From the NCBI GenBank assembly GCA_017939025.1, contig JAGBAI010000051.1, positions 1 through 13,887 on the forward strand: a stretch of DNA of 13,887 bases, in the 5' to 3' direction. Below the pieces are notes generated by a model. The model was not told where the DNA came from. It did no database searches and saw only the letters and a list, made by a program, of their open reading frames with translations. The DNA is from Oscillospiraceae bacterium (GTDB lineage: Bacteria; Bacillota_A; Clostridia; Oscillospirales; Oscillospiraceae). The translations under genes and the position numbers were made by a program. Of the stretch, positions 12,201-13,887 are shown piece after piece. Position 1 is the stretch's first letter, and each line of letters starts with the position of its first letter.

Positions 12201-13887
12201 CAACACCCTCATAGGTGATCACAGCTTCTGCAGACTGTTCTGCGGCGCTTCGTGCATCCACAATGACCGAAGCAGTACTGGGGCGATAGCCGACAGGCGG
12301 CGTAAGCTCCACGATCTTGTACTTACCGGGCCAGAGATCACCGGTCGTAACGGAGGCACTATCTCCGGCAGTCACCAGAGAGGCGATGACCACATCCCCT
12401 TTTTCATGAATCACATTTCCCTGCCGGTCGCAGATGTTGGCAGCTGCCAGCACCTGAAACTCTGCACCGGTCAGAATGCCATCACCACGCACAGTAGGCG
12501 CACTGGCAAGGTCACCGCTGTATTCATCTGCATCACGTTTGTACAGCTTCAACCTGACCAGTACAGGCTGATTGGTTATCGCCAATTCTGTGGTTTCATC
12601 CGACCTGACCGTGGCATCCAGCTGGACTTCCTCAAAGACATACCCGGCAGTTGCACCTTTTTCTTTGATCAGATACTTGCCCTTTCGCAACGGTTCAGAA
12701 ACAGCAACGCCGTTTTCATCCGTGGTCATGGTGGTTGCCAGACCACTGCCAAATTCATCATTGTAGTAAACCTCAAAGACAACACCATTGATGGGATTCC
12801 CATTTACACGGTCAGTCTTGGTGATCTGAATCCAGCCCTTGGTGGGTTCATTCTCAACCGCAATTTCGTAGGTTTGAAGATTATCGGCAGTGATTGCTAC
12901 CTCAGTAGAGAATTGGTTATCAACAAAGTGCTCGGGTACAAGGGTTTCTTCAACCTTGTAAGTGCCATAGGTCAGCAAGGGTGAAACTGCAACACCGTTT
13001 GCATCTGTTGTGATCACCGCAACGATCTCGCCATCTGCCTCGCCGTTGTGAGACGGAAGACCCGACAGGCGGGTGATGGTGAACTCTGCGCCTGCCAAAA
13101 GCTCGCCGGTCAGCTGATCCTTCTTGACGATCTGGATCTTCCCTTGGATGGGCTGATTGGTTGCGTGCAGCTTCGTGGTCTGCTCGGAAACGACAGTAGC
13201 ATTCATCTCCACCAGATCATAAACATAGCCGGTGGGTTCACCTGCTTCCTTCACCAGATAACTGCCTTTACGCAGGGCGGGAGACTTGGCAACGCCCTGT
13301 TCATTGGTGGTCATGGTGCCAGCCAGCCCCGATCCGTATTCGTCGTTGTAATAGATCTGGAACTCAACCCCGGCGATAGGATGGCTATCCAAGCTGCTTT
13401 TCTTGGTCAGCTGAATCCAGCCCTTTTCCGGTTCATTTTCCACATCAATCACATAGGTCTGTCCATTAGCATAGGCCTCGATAGTGGTGGAAAAATGGTT
13501 GTTCACATATCCATCAGGAACACTGGTCTCCTCCACCTGATACTTGCCCCAGTCCAGCCAGCCGGTTTCTGCAACGCCGCTTGCATCCGTCGTGATGGTG
13601 AAAGTATCACCCACACCTGCGCCGCCAGCAGATGCAGGAGCAGAAAGCCGTGTGATGGTAAAGACAACTCCCATCAACGGTTCACCGGTCAGCTGATCCG
13701 TCTTTCGAATCTTGATCTTGGCAGTGATCAGATTGTTGGAAAAGGTAGCAGAAGAAGTCTGCCCATTGGTTACCGTAACGTTTTGCGTGCTTTTCGTGCT
13801 GAGCTGATAACCCTGCGGAGGCGTTTTCTCCCGTACCATATAGGAGCCAGGAGGAACATCCTTGAAGGAAGCCACACCATTCGCGCC
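9277..13887 (-). CDS. Giant SpaA/Cna-B repeat surface protein (N-terminus off window)
   Basis: The frame is open to the window edge, giving 1536 residues without a start. I count fourteen complete Cna-B modules and one partial. Each opens with a lysine strand (such as IKIRKTD, VVILKVD, IKYIKVD) and closes with an E-x-x-x-P-x-GY loop (ETKAPEGYLL, EIKAPEGYLI), the usual partners of internal isopeptide bonds. The five C-terminal modules are shorter (about 90 aa) and resemble each other. Modules 1-2 and 3-4 are a duplicated pair. The end is a surface anchor: a hydrophobic helix (LTWIGVSLLVVGFVIFLL) and a basic tail (NRKGRHRK). Canonical LPxTG is absent, but TIATG occupies its place. The role is probably cell-cell or host adhesion. 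Its position just upstream of pcfB-T4CP suggests it is carried by the ICE and may help mating contact. The basic modules have no cysteines apart from a few scattered ones. Confidence 0.92.
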   Translation of the reverse strand, partial: GANGVASFKDVPPGSYMVREKTPPQGYQLSTKSTQNVTVTNGQTSSATFSNNLITAKIKIRKTDQLTGEPLMGVVFTITRLSAPASAGGAGVGDTFTITTDASGVAETGWLDWGKYQVEETSVPDGYVNNHFSTTIEAYANGQTYVIDVENEPEKGWIQLTKKSSLDSHPIAGVEFQIYYNDEYGSGLAGTMTTNEQGVAKSPALRKGSYLVKEAGEPTGYVYDLVEMNATVVSEQTTKLHATNQPIQGKIQIVKKDQLTGELLAGAEFTITRLSGLPSHNGEADGEIVAVITTDANGVAVSPLLTYGTYKVEETLVPEHFVDNQFSTEVAITADNLQTYEIAVENEPTKGWIQITKTDRVNGNPINGVVFEVYYNDEFGSGLATTMTTDENGVAVSEPLRKGKYLIKEKGATAGYVFEEVQLDATVRSDETTELAITNQPVLVRLKLYKRDADEYSGDLASAPTVRGDGILTGAEFQVLAAANICDRQGNVIHEKGDVVIASLVTAGDSASVTTGDLWPGKYKIVELTPPVGYRPSTASVIVDARSAAEQSAEAVITYEGVVENEILYGARAIVKILGDQTDESDPTKAETPEQGAEFQVYLKKAGSYENARPFERDILKTDKHGYAKTKSLPYGIYVLEQTKGMEGYEIKGPITFEIDGTESLVNPPPLTLNDRPILYRLRFIKTDAETGNIVQVSNTSFKLKDADGQYVTQKVYYPKEMEIDTFTTDETGTVTLPETVTWGYYTIEEIKAPEGYLIRTEELPVFVGNSGDQPGQTYELDIEIPNDPVKGQVVLEKKGLQLTGFRLEKDAYGNEVHTPVYEERYLEGAVFEIRAAQQIIGKDGTLWYEAGQVVDTITTTADGMDTSKVLPLGVYEVVEVSAPSGYSFDSSPVTVELEYADDQTPMVQFHLPLSNAYMPAEITLIKEKEAIQTTENSDLLTPSITRVPGEGFVFGLYTDMDIAYPGETLMADTLVATAATDANGVLTITGHFPHGEYYLKELSAPAGWQMSSDKIFITLSPDLQAESAPTLRYSHDAPVLNKLIYGTITLTKTDITGEETLPGAVIEISDKSGTVIYRECTDENGQIADIPVTPGEYIFREVCAPEGYALSEAVMGFTVDENGNVTGDTVIRDDYSRFTIRKQDENQNPLMGVEFSLLCEDGSTLMTAQTNQQGIATFEKVPFGSYRIVETRPLAGYYATDVAVEVTVDGTFINSDEPLATITNIPNKVVILKVDQAGNPLAGAEFALVDAFGETFATAVSDDEGKVCFTKIPYGSYTIVETKAPEGYLLSKEEIPVKIDASYTGGDEPVATMVNHLKQIKYIKVDTSGNFLPGVEFSLINGATNEVVEVVTSNEQGEFIFTKFDYGGWIIRETEAPEGYSPMEDIYLQVDENWTEPEPITLVNIPNTYMFFKSDNRKNPLAGVMFSVEDELGNKVQEVISGEDGVVYVYGLTPGRYTIRELEPLEGYSRTDDTIEVVIDENYTVPEKLKRLVNYPTIATGVEISPNALTWIGVSLLVVGFVIFLLANRKGRHRK
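12556..13716 (-). repeat. Tandem duplication of a two-module Cna-B unit
   Basis: Unit A (13716-13141) and unit B (13140-12556) each encode a KxDQLTGE...FTITRLS module followed by a GWIQxTK...YYNDEYGSG module. Shared landmarks are DQLTGE, FTITRLS, VENEP-KGWIQ, YYNDE-GSGLA, TMTT, and ATNQP/ITNQP. Units are about 576 and 585 nt long. The copies have diverged, so the event is not recent. Confidence 0.8.

Noticed and set aside
11155..12984. 609-aa open frame on the + strand, with others at 9268-10242 and 10378-10929
   Set aside because: Antisense shadows of the repetitive Cna-B gene; long open antisense frames follow from its codon pattern.
12556..13716. Two Cna-B unit copies as a nested mobile element
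   Set aside because: Frame and domain borders are kept throughout, copies have diverged and there are no terminal repeats; ordinary gene-internal duplication explains it.

Overview
The window looks like the accessory genome of a human-gut-type Clostridia/Firmicutes species. The evidence is perfect AGGAGG Shine-Dalgarno sites, sigma-A promoters, a Tn1549/CTn-like conjugation gene order, a TnpX/TndX-type large serine recombinase and a SpaA/Cna-B surface protein. Almost every gene reads on the minus strand. The sequence does not let me name the species.

Outer layer (about 135-365 and 8441-13887): part of an integrative conjugative element (ICE). In transcription order it holds a giant Cna-B repeat surface protein (5' end off the window), a PcfB/DUF3801 protein, and a VirD4/TraG-type coupling protein (T4CP) gene. 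The T4CP gene is broken into pieces by two separate insertions.

Inner layer 1 (366-8440, about 8.07 kb): a complete integrative mobilizable element (IME) inside the T4CP gene. In transcription order it carries a large serine recombinase, a TnpW-like small protein, a 96-aa unknown, an sdpR-sdpI cassette, a DUF3847 protein, an IncQ-like oriT, a MobA/MobL (MobQ) relaxase, a 99-aa Cys-rich unknown, and a Toprim/RecA primase-helicase. Comparing both junctions gives a 2-bp TG core (CA on the + strand) and 20-bp imperfect terminal inverted repeats. Precise excision would restore the T4CP frame (GSAR|WGTAED). One end carries a TTGACA -35 box and the other a CATAAT -10 box. They lie exactly 17 bp apart only when the ends join in the circle, so circularisation should create the promoter for the recombinase. 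This is the logic known for Tn4451.

Inner layer 2 (1-134, truncated by the window): the end of a second serine-recombinase element, inserted in the same T4CP gene about 230 bp further downstream. It also carries a TATAAT box at its very end.

How the parts work together: the IME encodes its own excision, relaxase, oriT and replication functions but no mating channel or coupling protein. It must borrow these from an ICE, yet it sits in, and inactivates, the coupling gene of one. The sdpRI unit is self-contained cargo with its own promoter, operator and terminator, is visibly AT-richer than its neighbours, and probably gives immunity to a peptide toxin. The relaxase appears to start at an AUC codon: the conserved catalytic N-terminus lies upstream of the first in-frame ATG, and that stretch has no standard start codon.
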